Origin: Gordonia desulfuricans NBRC 100010
Lineage (GTDB): Bacteria; Actinomycetota; Actinomycetes; Mycobacteriales; Mycobacteriaceae
DNA: 41,431 nt
Direction of reading: 5' to 3'
Assembly (NCBI RefSeq): GCF_001485495.1
Contig: NZ_BCNF01000041.1
Location: 1 to 41,431 of the forward strand
Positions 9,141-18,220 of the stretch are shown here, in pieces. The notes under the pieces are model-generated. The model ran no database searches. It worked only from the letters and a program-made list of their open reading frames with translations, and was not told the origin of the DNA. The translations under genes and the position numbers were made by a program. Position 1 is the first letter of the stretch, and each line of letters opens with the position of its first letter.

Positions 9141-9983
9141 GTGCTGATTCTGGCCCTTGCGGCCACCCTCATCGGGTTTGTCCTGCTCGTGGTCGGCCTG
9201 GTCACGGGAACCGTGTGGCTGGCTGTCGCCTGCATCGTGGTGTGCCTGGTCGGTCTGATCTTCCTGGTCGCCGACATCGTGCGCTCCTCGCGACGCGGGG
9301 CTGACGCTCCTGCCGACTCCGGTGGCGGCTTCGGCTTCGGCCCTGCCGACCATGACGGCGATGTCGACGAGACGAACGATGGTGCCGACGACGGCGCGAT
9401 CGAACCGGACGCCGGGGAAGACGTCCGGGTCTCACCGGAGCAGGAACGACAAGCGCTGTGGCAGGGCGTCGTCGAACCACAATCGGGACCCAACCCTCAG
9501 GTCGCGCCGGAATCGACCGGGGCGACGCAGTCCGCCCCGGTGTCCCGTCCGGTGCAGCCGACCGCCCCACCGGGGGCGCCGGGTGCGCAGAATCCGGCGG
9601 GTACGCGACCTGCCCAGACGCCGAACACCGGCGGTGGGTACGCCGACTACCTCCGTTCGGTGGGTGCCGGCGACGTCCCGCGCACGGGACAGCAGCCGGT
9701 GTACCGGCCCGGGCCTGCGCCCGGATCGCCGCCGCCACGGCAGCCGATGCCACCGGCGCCCGGTTCGCAGCCCCGGCCCCAAAACGGTCCGGCCCAGAAC
9801 GGTCCGGCCCAGAACGGTCCGGGTCAAGCCGGTCCGGGCCAGAACAGTCGGGGTCAGGCCGGTCCGGCCCAGAACGGTCCGGGCGGTCAGCCGCCTCGTG
9901 CGCCCCAGCGTCCACCGGGGCCGCAGCAGCCGCCGCGCAAGATCGACCCGCTCGATCCGGAGTGGCGACCGCCCACCCAGTAG
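9141..9983 (+). CDS. Two-segment membrane protein, Rv2144c-like position, Pro-rich tail
   Basis: The function is unknown. The 280-residue product has two membrane segments at about 1-22 and 26-47 and then a long hydrophilic tail, acidic at first (about 70-100) and later Pro/Gln/Gly-rich. The tail contains seven 5-residue units of the NGPAQ/AGPGQ type (215-248). A small membrane protein sits in the same place beside wag31 in mycobacteria (Rv2144c); the resemblance is in position and topology only. GTG 9141 lies 22 bases after the divIVA stop with no strong ribosome site. Co-transcription with divIVA suggests, but does not show, a link with polar growth. Confidence 0.7.
   Translation: MLILALAATLIGFVLLVVGLVTGTVWLAVACIVVCLVGLIFLVADIVRSSRRGADAPADSGGGFGFGPADHDGDVDETNDGADDGAIEPDAGEDVRVSPEQERQALWQGVVEPQSGPNPQVAPESTGATQSAPVSRPVQPTAPPGAPGAQNPAGTRPAQTPNTGGGYADYLRSVGAGDVPRTGQQPVYRPGPAPGSPPPRQPMPPAPGSQPRPQNGPAQNGPAQNGPGQAGPGQNSRGQAGPAQNGPGGQPPRAPQRPPGPQQPPRKIDPLDPEWRPPTQ
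9783..9884 (+). repeat. 15-bp in-frame repeats coding NGPAQ units
   Basis: AACGGTCCGGCCCAG and variants occur about seven times in tandem (9783-9797, 9798-9812, 9813-9827, 9828-9842, 9843-9857, 9858-9872, 9873-9884). The units give NGPAQ, NGPAQ, NGPGQ, AGPGQ, NSRGQ, AGPAQ and NGPG. The 15-base unit keeps the frame, so copy number can vary without breaking the protein. Confidence 0.85.
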
Positions 9984-10089
9984 GGAGTGGTCCGATCCCG
10001 GTGGCCATCGCGGCTCGGCCAGAGCCTCGGAGGGTATCGGGGCGACGTCTGCTCCGGGGGCGAAGTGGTGTCGGCGGGTCCGGCATCGT

Positions 10090-10372
10090 TACACTGGACA
10101 ACGCGTTGATCCGGCCATCACCGGGGAGCACCCGGAAGAACGGCGTCCACCACCGTGGATGCTCACTAGAACCGGGCGGGTCGGCCCGTCACAGCCGACG
10201 ATCGCGTCGATCACCCGTTGATCGGCGGAGATCCCGAGAGGCATCGGCCTGCCGATGCAAACGGGGTGGTACCGCGCGCCGAGTGATCGTCGCGTCCCCG
10301 TGCCGAACACAGTGGTGACCCGACATCTGGCGAACCCAGCACAGTGGTCACATGGCACGAGGAGTCCCCACG
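10090..10372 (+). promoter_or_regulatory. T-box riboswitch leader of ileS (translational, actinobacterial type)
   Basis: The T-box sequence TGGTACCGCG is present at 10267-10276; its TGG binds the ACCA end of uncharged tRNA. ACGGGG (10261-10266) can pair with CCCCGT (10296-10301) to form the antisequestrator helix enclosing it. Upstream, TTGATCCGGCCATCACCGGG contains the likely specifier ATC (10117-10119, isoleucine) followed by A, in the short stem I style of actinobacterial ileS leaders. The ribosome site GAGGAG (10359-10364) lies at the 3' end, and no terminator with a U-run is seen, so control is probably at translation: uncharged tRNA-Ile would free the ribosome site. TACACT (10090-10095) is a possible -10. 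The rest of the 9984-10372 gap holds no gene. Confidence 0.9.
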
Positions 10373-13300
10373 ATGAGCGACGAGTCCACCCGCTCCCACC
10401 CCGACGCCGGAAGCGGCGCGTCCCGCGCGTACCCGGTGATCGACATGACCGGCGGCGACGGCCACGGTGCACCGTCGTTCCCCGACGTCGAGCAGAAGGT
10501 GCTCGCGTACTGGGACGCCGACCAGACCTTCACCGCGTCCATCACCAACCGTGCCGACGCCGAGGAGTTCGTCTTCTACGACGGCCCGCCGTTCGCGAAC
10601 GGACTGCCGCACTACGGCCACCTCCTGACCGGTTACGTCAAGGATGTGGTACCGCGGTACCAGACCATGCGTGGCAAGCGCGTCGAGCGCCGATTCGGTT
10701 GGGACACCCACGGATTGCCTGCCGAGCTGGAGGCGGAGCGGCAGCTCGGTATCACCGACAAGGGTGAGATCGAGAAGATGGGCGTGGAGAAGTTCAACGA
10801 CTTCTGCCGCGACTCGGTGCTGCGCTACACCGGCGAGTGGCGTGACTACGTCACCCGCCAGGCCCGGTGGGTCGACTTCGACAACGACTACAAGACACTC
10901 GACCTCGACTTCATGGAGTCCGTCATGTGGGCGTTCCGGCGGCTCTGGGACAAGGGACTGATCTACCAGGGCTACCGGGTGCTGCCGTACTCCTGGTACG
11001 AGCAGACCCCGCTGAGCAACCAGGAGTCCAAGCTCGACGACGCCTACCGGATGCGTCAGGACCCGGCGGTCACCGTCACCATGCCGCTGAGTGCGCCGGC
11101 CGACGGCCCGCTGGCCGGTCTCGACGGGGTCAACGCCCTGATCTGGACCACCACGCCGTGGACCCTGCCGTCGAACCTCGCGATCGCGGTCCATCCCGGG
11201 GTGACCTACGCCCACGTCCGCACCGAAGAAGGTGTCGGATACCTGCTGGCGCAGGCACTCGTCGGCGCCTACGCCAAGGAACTCGGTGAGGTCACCGAGG
11301 TGGCCACCTACGTCGGTGCCGACCTCGCGGGGCTGACCTACACCCCGCCGTTCGACTTCTTCGTCGGGCACCCCAACGCCCACCGGATCCTGACCGCCGA
11401 CTACGTCACCACCGACAGCGGCACCGGAATCGTCCACCTCGCACCGGCTTTCGGTGAAGAGGACATGGATGTCGCGACCGCCAACGGCATCGAGGTGGTG
11501 CAGCCGCTCGACCCGGGTGGCCGGTTCACCTCGCTGGTGCCGCCGTACGAGGGCCTGATGGTCTTCGACGCCAACCCGGTGATCATCAAGGACCTCAAGG
11601 CCGCGGGCCGCATCCTGCGCCACGAGACCATCGAGCACTCCTACCCGCACTCGTGGCGGTCGGGGCAGCCGCTGATCTACATGGCGGTGCCGTCGTGGTT
11701 CGTGGCGGTCGATCCGATCAAGGACCGGATGATCGAGCTCAACAAGCAGATCACCTGGGCGCCGTCGCACATCCGCGACGGCCAGTTCGGCAAGTGGCTC
11801 GAGGGTGCCCGCGACTGGAACATCAGCCGCAACCGGTACTGGGGTGCGCCCATCCCGGTGTGGGTCTCCGACGACCCGGAGTACCCGCGCACCGACGTGT
11901 ACGGCTCGCTCGACGACCTCGAGCGGGACTTCGGGGTGCGCCCGGACAACCTGCACCGTCCCTACATCGACGAGCTGACCCGGCCGAACCCCGACGACCC
12001 GACCGGACGCTCGACGATGCGTCGGGTACCCGAGGTGCTCGACTGCTGGTTCGAGTCCGGCTCGATGCCGTATGCCCAGGTGCACTACCCGTTCGAGAAC
12101 GCCGACTGGTTCGACGGTGACCCGAACAGCGGTGTGCTGCCGCACAATCCGGGCGACTTCATCGTCGAGTACAACGGGCAGACCCGCGGCTGGTTCTACA
12201 ACCTGCACGTCCTGGCGACCGCGCTGTTCGACCGGCCCGCGTTCAAGACCGTTGCCGCACACGGCATCGTGCTGGGCAACGACGGCCAGAAGATGAGCAA
12301 GTCCAAGCGCAACTACCCGGACGTCAACGAGGTCTTCGACCGCGACGGCAGCGATGCCATGCGGTGGTTCCTGATGGCCTCGCCGATCCTGCGCGGCGGC
12401 AACCTGGTGGTCACCGAGCGTGGCATCCGTGAAGGCGTGCGGCAGGCGCTGCTGCCACTGTGGAACGCCTACAGCTTCTTGCAGCTGTACGCGGACAAGC
12501 CGGCCACCTGGCGGACCGACTCGACCAATGTGCTCGACCGCTACATCCTGGCCAAGCTGGCCGTCACGCGCGACGAGATGACCGAGGCGCTCGACGTCTA
12601 CGACATCGCCGGTGCGTGCGAGTCGTTCCGGGAGTTCGTCGAGTCGCTGACCAACTGGTATGTGCGCCGTTCGCGCGCCCGGTTCTGGTCCGGTCAGAAC
12701 GACGACCCGGATGCCTTCGACACCCTCTACACGGTGCTCGAGGTGTCGGCACGGCTGGCCGCCCCGCTGCTGCCGCTGGCCACCGAGGCGATCTGGCGTG
12801 GCCTGACCGGCGGTCGGTCGGTGCACATCACCGACTGGCCTGCGGCGTCGGACCTGCCGGCCGACCCGGATCTGGTGGCGGCGATGGACCAGGTGCAGGC
12901 GGTGTGCTCCACCGCGTCGAGTGTGCGCAAGGCCAACCAGCTGCGCGTGCGGCTGCCCCTGCCGGGGCTGACCGTGGCGTCCCCGCGGGCCGAACTGCTG
13001 CGTCCCTACACCGACCTCGTCGCCGACGAGATGAACGTGAAGTCGGTGACCCTGTCGACCGACACCGCCGCCTACGGTCGCAACGAACTGGTCGTCAACG
13101 CACGTGCGGCCGGTCCGCGTCTGGGCAAGGACGTCCAGCGGGTGATCAAGGCGGTCAAGGCCGGCAACTGGGAGATGCGCACCGCTGCCGACGGTACCGA
13201 GGTGGTCAGTGCCGACGGCATCGACCTGCAGGAGGGGGAGTACACCCGCAAGCTGGTCGCCGAGTCACCCGAGTCCACCGCGGAGCTGCCCGGCGGTGGC

Positions 13301-13603
13301 GGTCTGGTGGTCCTCGACATCACCGTGACCCCGGAGCTCGAGGCCGAGGGCTGGGCCAAGGACCGTGTCCGCGAACTGCAGGATGCCCGTCGCTATCTGG
13401 GCCTGGACGTGTCCGACCGGATCGAGGTCCGGATGGTCGTCCCGGCCGAGCGGGTCGAGTGGGCGCGGACCCACGCCGGGCTGATCGCCGGTGAGGTGCT
13501 GGCCGTCGACTTCGAGGTGATCTCCGCCGACGCCGCGGCTGTCGGCGCGATCGAACTCGGTGACGGCGTCACCGTCGACATCGCCCGCACCGACCGGCGG
13601 TGA
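10373..13603 (+). CDS. ileS: Isoleucyl-tRNA synthetase, type 2 (IleS2)
   Basis: IleRS charges tRNA-Ile with isoleucine and edits valine. The 1076-residue product has HYGH (80-83, the HIGH signature in [13 protein letters not shown]), WDTHGLPAE, a central editing (CP1) domain with [10 protein letters not shown], the KMSKS loop at 640-644, and a C-terminal anticodon-binding region. The HYGH signature and overall pattern fit the eukaryote-like type 2 enzyme found in mycobacteria, a class with low mupirocin sensitivity. ATG 10373 was chosen because GAGGAG stands eight bases upstream; ATG 10352, in frame, is possible but would place the ribosome site inside the gene. Expression is probably set by the T-box leader. 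Confidence 0.97.
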   Translation: MSDESTRSHPDAGSGASRAYPVIDMTGGDGHGAPSFPDVEQKVLAYWDADQTFTASITNRADAEEFVFYDGPPFANGLPHYGHLLTGYVKDVVPRYQTMRGKRVERRFGWDTHGLPAELEAERQLGITDKGEIEKMGVEKFNDFCRDSVLRYTGEWRDYVTRQARWVDFDNDYKTLDLDFMESVMWAFRRLWDKGLIYQGYRVLPYSWYEQTPLSNQESKLDDAYRMRQDPAVTVTMPLSAPADGPLAGLDGVNALIWTTTPWTLPSNLAIAVHPGVTYAHVRTEEGVGYLLAQALVGAYAKELGEVTEVATYVGADLAGLTYTPPFDFFVGHPNAHRILTADYVTTDSGTGIVHLAPAFGEEDMDVATANGIEVVQPLDPGGRFTSLVPPYEGLMVFDANPVIIKDLKAAGRILRHETIEHSYPHSWRSGQPLIYMAVPSWFVAVDPIKDRMIELNKQITWAPSHIRDGQFGKWLEGARDWNISRNRYWGAPIPVWVSDDPEYPRTDVYGSLDDLERDFGVRPDNLHRPYIDELTRPNPDDPTGRSTMRRVPEVLDCWFESGSMPYAQVHYPFENADWFDGDPNSGVLPHNPGDFIVEYNGQTRGWFYNLHVLATALFDRPAFKTVAAHGIVLGNDGQKMSKSKRNYPDVNEVFDRDGSDAMRWFLMASPILRGGNLVVTERGIREGVRQALLPLWNAYSFLQLYADKPATWRTDSTNVLDRYILAKLAVTRDEMTEALDVYDIAGACESFREFVESLTNWYVRRSRARFWSGQNDDPDAFDTLYTVLEVSARLAAPLLPLATEAIWRGLTGGRSVHITDWPAASDLPADPDLVAAMDQVQAVCSTASSVRKANQLRVRLPLPGLTVASPRAELLRPYTDLVADEMNVKSVTLSTDTAAYGRNELVVNARAAGPRLGKDVQRVIKAVKAGNWEMRTAADGTEVVSADGIDLQEGEYTRKLVAESPESTAELPGGGGLVVLDITVTPELEAEGWAKDRVRELQDARRYLGLDVSDRIEVRMVVPAERVEWARTHAGLIAGEVLAVDFEVISADAAAVGAIELGDGVTVDIARTDRR

Positions 13604-13654
13604 TCTGCCGGTTCACGCGCTGATTCACCGACGCGGGACCGAGATGGCAGGATG

Positions 13655-13680
13655 ACCGGGTGTAGCTCGACACCCGGTTT
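13655..13680 (+). terminator. Hairpin after ileS
   Basis: ACCGGGTGT (13655-13663) and ACACCCGGT (13670-13678) form a perfect 9-base-pair stem with a 6-base loop, followed by TTT. It looks like the ileS terminator. It is odd that the stem overlaps the only sequence that could encode a normal N-terminus for the next gene, the P450. Confidence 0.65.
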
Positions 13681-13698
13681 CCCCATCCCGGTCCCCGC

Positions 13699-15069
13699 GT
13701 GCCCGTGCTCGGTGACATCTTCGGCGCCGATCGCCGCCGGCCCACCCTCCACGAGATGGAGCTGGCCAAGACCCTCGGACCGATCTACGAGCGCAAACTG
13801 CTCGACATCCACCTGACGATCGTCGCGGGTGGCCGGCTGGCCGCCGAATGCAACGACGAGCAGCGGTGGGCGCGGGCCCTGGCCGGTCCGACGTTGAAGT
13901 TCCGCGAGATCACCGGTTCCGGACTGTTCACCGCGCGAACCCGGGATCCGTTGTGGGCGCAGGCCCGTCACATCCTCGACCCGGGTTTCGCGCAGGGTGC
14001 ACTGCGCGTCTATCACGAGGCGATGACGTCGGTGGCCGACGATCTGGTCGCGTCGTGGACGGCGGACACGGTGGTCGACGTCCACCGGGCGATGACCGAT
14101 GCGACGCTGGAGGTGATCGCTCGCGCCGGGTTCTCGCGCGATCTCGGGCTGTTCTCCGAGGCGGGCCCGCAGCCGGAGGTGGCCGATCTGCTCCAGACCC
14201 TGGCCACGGTGCTGTCGTGGGCGTCGGAGTCGTCCAACGACCTCCCCGTCATCGGCCCGATCCGTGGTGCATGGCAACGACGTTCGTTCGCCGGTGGCCT
14301 CGACCGGGTGCGCGACTACGTCGACGGGATCGTCGCCGACCGGGTCGCCGGACGCGAACCCGAGCGAGACGACCTGCTCGGGCTGATGCTGAACTCCGCC
14401 GACCCGGAGACCGGAGAGATGTTGCCGCACGACAACATTCGCGATCAGGTGCTGACCTTCCTGGTCGCCGGTCACGAGACGACGGCGGCGCTGCTGGAGA
14501 CGGTGGTGTGGTACCTGGCCCGTCATCCCGACCTCGCCGCCCGGGTGCGGGCCGAGGCCGGGATGCGTGGATTCGACTACGCCGGGGTGGCGGGTATGAA
14601 GTTCACGCGGTCGGTGCTCAACGAGGCGCTGCGGCTGTGGCCGGCGGTGCCCGCCTACTTCCGCACCGCACGCGTCGACCAGCAACTGGGTGGCTACGAC
14701 ATCCCGGCGGGCCACACCGTGCTGGTGCATGCGTTGTCGTCGCAGCGCGACACCGACGTCTGGGGAGACGACGCCGCCACCTTCCGGCCGGACCGCTGGG
14801 AGGCGAAGGCCTTGCGGGAGTTCCCCGATCGCTTCTTCACACCGTTCGGCACCGGACCGCGAGCGTGCATCGGTCGGGCCTTCGCGATGCAGGAGTCGGC
14901 GCTGATGATCTCGCGGCTCGCCGACGCCTTCGACCTGGCCTTCGCCGATCCTGCCGACGATGCGCGTTCGGCCCCGGAGATGCGCGAACGCGGAACACTG
15001 CGTCCGGCCCCGTACCGGCTCACCTGCACCGCCCGGACGCCGGTCACCGCCCACGACCGGCCTCGCTGA
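13699..15069 (+). CDS. Cytochrome P450, CYP102-like heme domain without reductase
   Basis: P450s use heme and electrons from redox partners to hydroxylate substrates. The 456-residue product shows the I-helix AGHETTAALLE, the ExxR motif in NEALRLWP, and the heme-ligand motif FGTGPRACIGR with Cys390. The N-terminal half (LKFREITGSGLFTARTRD, then HILDPGFAQGALRVYH) resembles the CYP102/BM3 heme domain, whose members oxidise fatty acids. No fused reductase and no ferredoxin gene is visible, so partners must lie elsewhere. The GTG start has no ribosome site, and the N-terminus starts abruptly at VPVLGDIFG. A better start, ATG 13652, is in another frame and would join if one C were added to the CCCC run at 13693-13696. 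Substrate is unknown. Confidence 0.9.
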   Translation: MPVLGDIFGADRRRPTLHEMELAKTLGPIYERKLLDIHLTIVAGGRLAAECNDEQRWARALAGPTLKFREITGSGLFTARTRDPLWAQARHILDPGFAQGALRVYHEAMTSVADDLVASWTADTVVDVHRAMTDATLEVIARAGFSRDLGLFSEAGPQPEVADLLQTLATVLSWASESSNDLPVIGPIRGAWQRRSFAGGLDRVRDYVDGIVADRVAGREPERDDLLGLMLNSADPETGEMLPHDNIRDQVLTFLVAGHETTAALLETVVWYLARHPDLAARVRAEAGMRGFDYAGVAGMKFTRSVLNEALRLWPAVPAYFRTARVDQQLGGYDIPAGHTVLVHALSSQRDTDVWGDDAATFRPDRWEAKALREFPDRFFTPFGTGPRACIGRAFAMQESALMISRLADAFDLAFADPADDARSAPEMRERGTLRPAPYRLTCTARTPVTAHDRPR

Positions 15070-15183
15070 TCAGCTGGTGCAGTGAGCCGTCCGGGTCGGG
15101 TGGTGGCCATCTCGGAGGCGATGCGGCAGCCGTCTCGCCGGATCACGACGACGAGCGGTGCCGACTCCGTCCTCGCATGCCGA

Positions 15184-15393
15184 TTTCCGTTGACCGGGCA
15201 CCAGTTTCCGTCGACTGGGCGCCCGTTTCCGTTGACCGGGCGTCCGTTTCCGTTGACCGGGCGCTACTTTCCGTTGACCGGGCGCCCGTTTCCGTTGACC
15301 GGGCACCAGATTCCGTTCACCGGGCACCCGTTCTCGTTGACTGGGCACTGGTTTCCGTTGACCGGGCGCCTGTTCTCATTGACCGGGCGTCGA
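15184..15393 (+). repeat. 21-bp tandem repeat, ten copies
   Basis: Ten contiguous 21-base units, consensus TTTCCGTTGACCGGGC plus five variable bases (GCCCG, ACCAG, GTCCG, GCTAC and others), start at 15184 and run without spacers to 15393. Units ending GCCCG contain the palindrome CGGGCGCCCG. Since 21 is divisible by three, several frames stay open and encode heptads (PLTGRPF on the plus strand; PVNGNGR or APGQRKR on the minus). It lies between the P450 stop and the 3' end of the convergent tetR gene, within a 346-base gap (15070-15415) with no convincing gene. Confidence 0.93.
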
Positions 15394-15415
15394 CGACGTC
15401 GTGGGTACACACATC

Positions 15416-16105
15416 TCATCCGAACAGCGTGGTGAGCACCGTCCCCAGTTGAGCGGCGAACAGGGCGTCCGCATCGTCGAGGTCCGGTCCGTACTGGCCG
15501 AAGATCTCCAGACTCACCATGCCGACGATGGTCGACCACAAGGTGACCGCGGCGGTCAGTGCCTCGTCGGAGATGGACAGTCCGAACTCCGACCGTGCGC
15601 CCCTCATGAAGCCCGCCGGTGGTGCGGTGACGAGCGCGGCGGGACGGAGCGCCCGGGCGGCCTCGGCGTCGGCGATCTCGTGGAGCAGTCGTGCCTGCAC
15701 GCGGGTGCCCGGTCCGACGGTGCGCTCGGGTGGGGCGGCGTAGCCGGGTACCGGGCTGCCGTACAGGAGCGTCCATCGTGCGGTGTCGCCGACACCCCAG
15801 GCGCGGACGGCGGTCGCCCCGGCCACGATGCGGGCCCGGTGGTCGGCGGGGTCGACCTCGTCGATCCGGGCCTCGACCGCATCGGCGAGGTCGGTGTAAC
15901 CCTCCACCAGCAGCGTGGTGAGCAGTTCGTCGCGACTGGGGACGTATCGATAGACCGCCGACGACACCACGCCCAGATCGCGCGCGATCGCCCGTAGGGA
16001 CAATCCGGCGGCACCGTGGCTGCGCAGGTGCTCACGGGCGAGACGACGGATCTCGGTCTCCATGGCCTCGCGGTTCTCGGCGCGGGTGGGGGGTCGGCGG
16101 GTCAT
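15416..16105 (-). CDS. TetR family transcriptional regulator
   Basis: TetR regulators are dimeric repressors with an N-terminal helix-turn-helix. The 229-residue product has it at about 14-60: IRRLAREHLRSHGAAGLSLRAIARDLGVVSSAVYRYVPSRDELLTTLL. The C-terminal part resembles the TetR_C domain with the WSTIVGMVSLEIFGQYG segment. ATG 16105 was chosen; ATG 16114 and GTG 16108 are equally in frame. It is divergent from the nitroreductase-like gene, and the shared 112-base region carries two copies of AGAGCNGTGCTCT, likely its operators, so it probably represses itself and its neighbour. The ligand is unknown. Confidence 0.93.
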   Translation of the reverse strand: MTRRPPTRAENREAMETEIRRLAREHLRSHGAAGLSLRAIARDLGVVSSAVYRYVPSRDELLTTLLVEGYTDLADAVEARIDEVDPADHRARIVAGATAVRAWGVGDTARWTLLYGSPVPGYAAPPERTVGPGTRVQARLLHEIADAEAARALRPAALVTAPPAGFMRGARSEFGLSISDEALTAAVTLWSTIVGMVSLEIFGQYGPDLDDADALFAAQLGTVLTTLFG

Positions 16106-16127
16106 CACACGCATCCTGCCACATCGG

Positions 16128-16140
16128 AGAGCGGTGCTCT
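16128..16140. promoter_or_regulatory. Palindromic operator 1 (AGAGCGGTGCTCT)
   Basis: A 13-base inverted repeat, AGAGC-GGT-GCTCT, lies 23 bases before the tetR start. It has the same arms as the second palindrome at 16175-16189. Its place fits autorepression by the TetR protein. Confidence 0.75.
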
Positions 16141-16174
16141 TGAAATCCTCGGACGATCGGTGCATGATCGAAAC

Positions 16175-16189
16175 GAGAGCAGTGCTCTC
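16175..16189. promoter_or_regulatory. Palindromic operator 2 (GAGAGCAGTGCTCTC)
   Basis: A 15-base inverted repeat, GAGAGC-AGT-GCTCTC, is followed at once by TAATAC (16190-16195), a possible -10 for the plus-strand gene starting at GTG 16218. A bound repressor would overlap that promoter. It is 48 bases from the matching palindrome at 16128, measured between the AGAGC arms. Confidence 0.75.
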
Positions 16190-16217
16190 TAATACCTGGA
16201 ACCGACGAGGAGATCCC

Positions 16218-16661
16218 GTGAACACCACCCACTACCGACCGCCCCAGGGGTTCGACACCACCTTCAATCGCCTCGCCCGATGGCTGGTCGACCACGGCGT
16301 CAACCTGGCCGGCGCCCAGACCCTGACCGTCACGGGACGAAAGTCCGGTCAACCGCAACGGGTCCCGGTCAACCCGCTGGTCGTCGACGGCACCGAGTAC
16401 CTCGTGTCACCGCGCGGCAACAGCCAATGGGTGCGCAATGTGCGCGTCGAACCCACCGCCGAACTCCGACGTGGACGACGTGGCCGGTCGGTGCGCCTGG
16501 TCGAGGTGGACGTCGCCGACCGCCCGGCCGTGATCGCCGCCTACCTGAAGGCATGGGGGTGGGAGGTCAAGCGATTCCTGCCGGAGGGGATGGGCGCCGA
16601 CGCGGGCCCCGACGATCTCGCCCGCTACGCACCCCAGATCCCGGTGTTCCGTATCGACTGA
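16218..16661 (+). CDS. Deazaflavin-dependent nitroreductase-like (Ddn/DUF385) protein
   Basis: The family binds coenzyme F420 in a split-barrel fold; M. tuberculosis Ddn, a quinone reductase that activates the prodrug pretomanid, is the best-known member. The 147-residue product has the core LTVTGRKSGQPQRVPVNPLVVDGTEYLVSPRGNSQWVRNVRV, which matches the family pattern (TGRKSG, then a hydrophobic strand, then the W.RN.R motif), and ends ARYAPQIPVFRID. The start is GTG 16218, preceded by GAGGAG; the frame is open further upstream, but that stretch covers the operators and the tetR start. It is divergently paired with tetR and probably under its control. Substrate is unknown. Confidence 0.88.
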   Translation: MNTTHYRPPQGFDTTFNRLARWLVDHGVNLAGAQTLTVTGRKSGQPQRVPVNPLVVDGTEYLVSPRGNSQWVRNVRVEPTAELRRGRRGRSVRLVEVDVADRPAVIAAYLKAWGWEVKRFLPEGMGADAGPDDLARYAPQIPVFRID

Positions 16662-16770
16662 CCCCCACGATCTGCGACGAACCGGCGAACCGTGCCGCCG
16701 GCGCCCCTGCCGGCCCGCGCGAGTCCGCCCGCCACGTCCACCCCGCGGACGGCCCACCTAGGATGTCGTC

Positions 16771-18198
16771 GTGTCACCCGAAGTCCCCTCCGCACCGACC
16801 GAGTCGAGTGCCCGCTGGGTGATGCACCTGGACATGGACGCCTTCTTCGCGTCGGTGGAACAGCTGACCCGGCCGACCCTGACCGGACGGCCGGTCCTCG
16901 TCGGCGGTCTCGGTGGCCGTGGGGTGGTGGCCGGCGCCAGTTACGAGGCCCGGGTCTTCGGTGCCCGGTCGGCGATGCCGATGCATCAGGCCCGTCGACT
17001 CGTCGGCGCGCAGGCGGTGGTGCTCCCGCCGCGCGGTGCGGTGTATCGCGCGGTGAGTGAGCGGATCTTCGCCCGGGTGCGATCGGTGGTCGGCGTGATC
17101 GAGATGCTGTCCTTCGACGAGGCATTCGCCGAACCGGCCGAACTCGTCGGCGCGACCGCCGCCGACGCCGAGGCGTTCGCCGAGGACCTGCGCGGACACA
17201 TCCGCGACGAAGTGGGCCTCGCCGCGTCGGTGGGTTTCGGTTCCGGTAAGCAGATCGCCAAGATCGCCTCCGGGATGGCCAAACCCGATGGGGTGATGGT
17301 CATCCCGCCGAGCCGGGAGCTCGCCTTCCTGCATGGGCTGCCCGTCCGCAAGCTGTGGGGGATCGGGCCAGTGTCGGGGGATCGGCTCGCGCGCATCGGC
17401 GTGAACACGATCGGCGAGTTCGCCGCCCTCAGCGATGTCGAGGTGGCCTCCCTGCTCGGTGCCACGGTCGGTCCGGCGTTGCACCGGCTGGCACAGGGGG
17501 TCGATGACCGTCCGGTCACCGAACGTGCTGCGGCCAAACAGATCTCGGCCGAGTCGACCTTTCAGCGTGACATCGTCGACCTGGCCGGATTGCGTCCGGC
17601 CATCGAGAAGGCCGCCGCCGACGCGCACCGCCGACTCGTCGCCGACGGTCGCGCGGCCCGCACCGTGGTGCTCAAACTCAAGCGATCCGACATGTCGGTC
17701 CTGACCCGGAGTTCCACCCTGCCCACGGCGACCGCCGATCTCGATGTGCTTGCGGCGCTGGCACTCCGGATGGCCCTCGATCCGCTCGAGATCGGTCCGG
17801 TGCGGCTGGTCGGCGTCGGCTACTCGGGGCTCAGCGCGGTCGAGCAGTATGCCCTGTTCGACGAGGACCCGGACGCCGATGCGGCATCGGCGGTCACGTC
17901 CTCACCGACCGCACCCGACACCGCTGCACCCGACGCCACCCGTCCCGACGGCCGCCTGATCGGCGCGCAGCAGGTGGGTGGATCGCCGGAGAACCGGTGG
18001 GCCACCGGCGCGGACGTGCGCCATCCCGAACACGGACACGGCTGGGTGCAGGGGAGCGGCCACGGCAGGGTCACCGTTCGCTTCGAGACCCGTTCGACCG
18101 GGCCGGGTTTCGCGCGGACCTTCGCCGAGGACGACCCGGATCTGCGGGCCGGTGACCCGCTCGATTCGCTGGATTGGGTGTCGGCGCCGGACGACTAG
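16771..18198 (+). CDS. dinB: DNA polymerase IV (Y family), DinB
   Basis: DinB is an error-prone polymerase that copies past damaged bases. The 475-residue product has the catalytic [11 protein letters not shown] motif (about 25-35) with [13 protein letters not shown], the second acidic site SFDEAF (about 115-120), the helix-hairpin-helix segment [22 protein letters not shown], and the little-finger domain to about 360. After an Ala/Pro/Thr linker a C-terminal extension (about 390-475) includes [20 protein letters not shown], an extra domain seen in actinobacterial DinB proteins. No typical beta-clamp motif is obvious. GTG 16771 follows AGGA by several bases. The 109-base gap upstream shows no clear promoter. 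Confidence 0.94.
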   Translation: MSPEVPSAPTESSARWVMHLDMDAFFASVEQLTRPTLTGRPVLVGGLGGRGVVAGASYEARVFGARSAMPMHQARRLVGAQAVVLPPRGAVYRAVSERIFARVRSVVGVIEMLSFDEAFAEPAELVGATAADAEAFAEDLRGHIRDEVGLAASVGFGSGKQIAKIASGMAKPDGVMVIPPSRELAFLHGLPVRKLWGIGPVSGDRLARIGVNTIGEFAALSDVEVASLLGATVGPALHRLAQGVDDRPVTERAAAKQISAESTFQRDIVDLAGLRPAIEKAAADAHRRLVADGRAARTVVLKLKRSDMSVLTRSSTLPTATADLDVLAALALRMALDPLEIGPVRLVGVGYSGLSAVEQYALFDEDPDADAASAVTSSPTAPDTAAPDATRPDGRLIGAQQVGGSPENRWATGADVRHPEHGHGWVQGSGHGRVTVRFETRSTGPGFARTFAEDDPDLRAGDPLDSLDWVSAPDD

Positions 18199-18220
18199 GA
18201 CGGTTCGGTGCCCGCGCGGA

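Noticed and set aside
10211-12826. Long minus-strand open frame opposite ileS
   Set aside because: It is a shadow of ileS and the T-box leader, with no recognisable domain.
15184-15393. CRISPR array
   Set aside because: The units are contiguous 21-mers with no unique spacers, and no cas genes are near.
15082-15435. Protein-coding gene across the 21-bp array
   Set aside because: The frame is open only because the unit length is a multiple of three; there is no ribosome site, other frames are equally open, and it runs into the 3' end of tetR.
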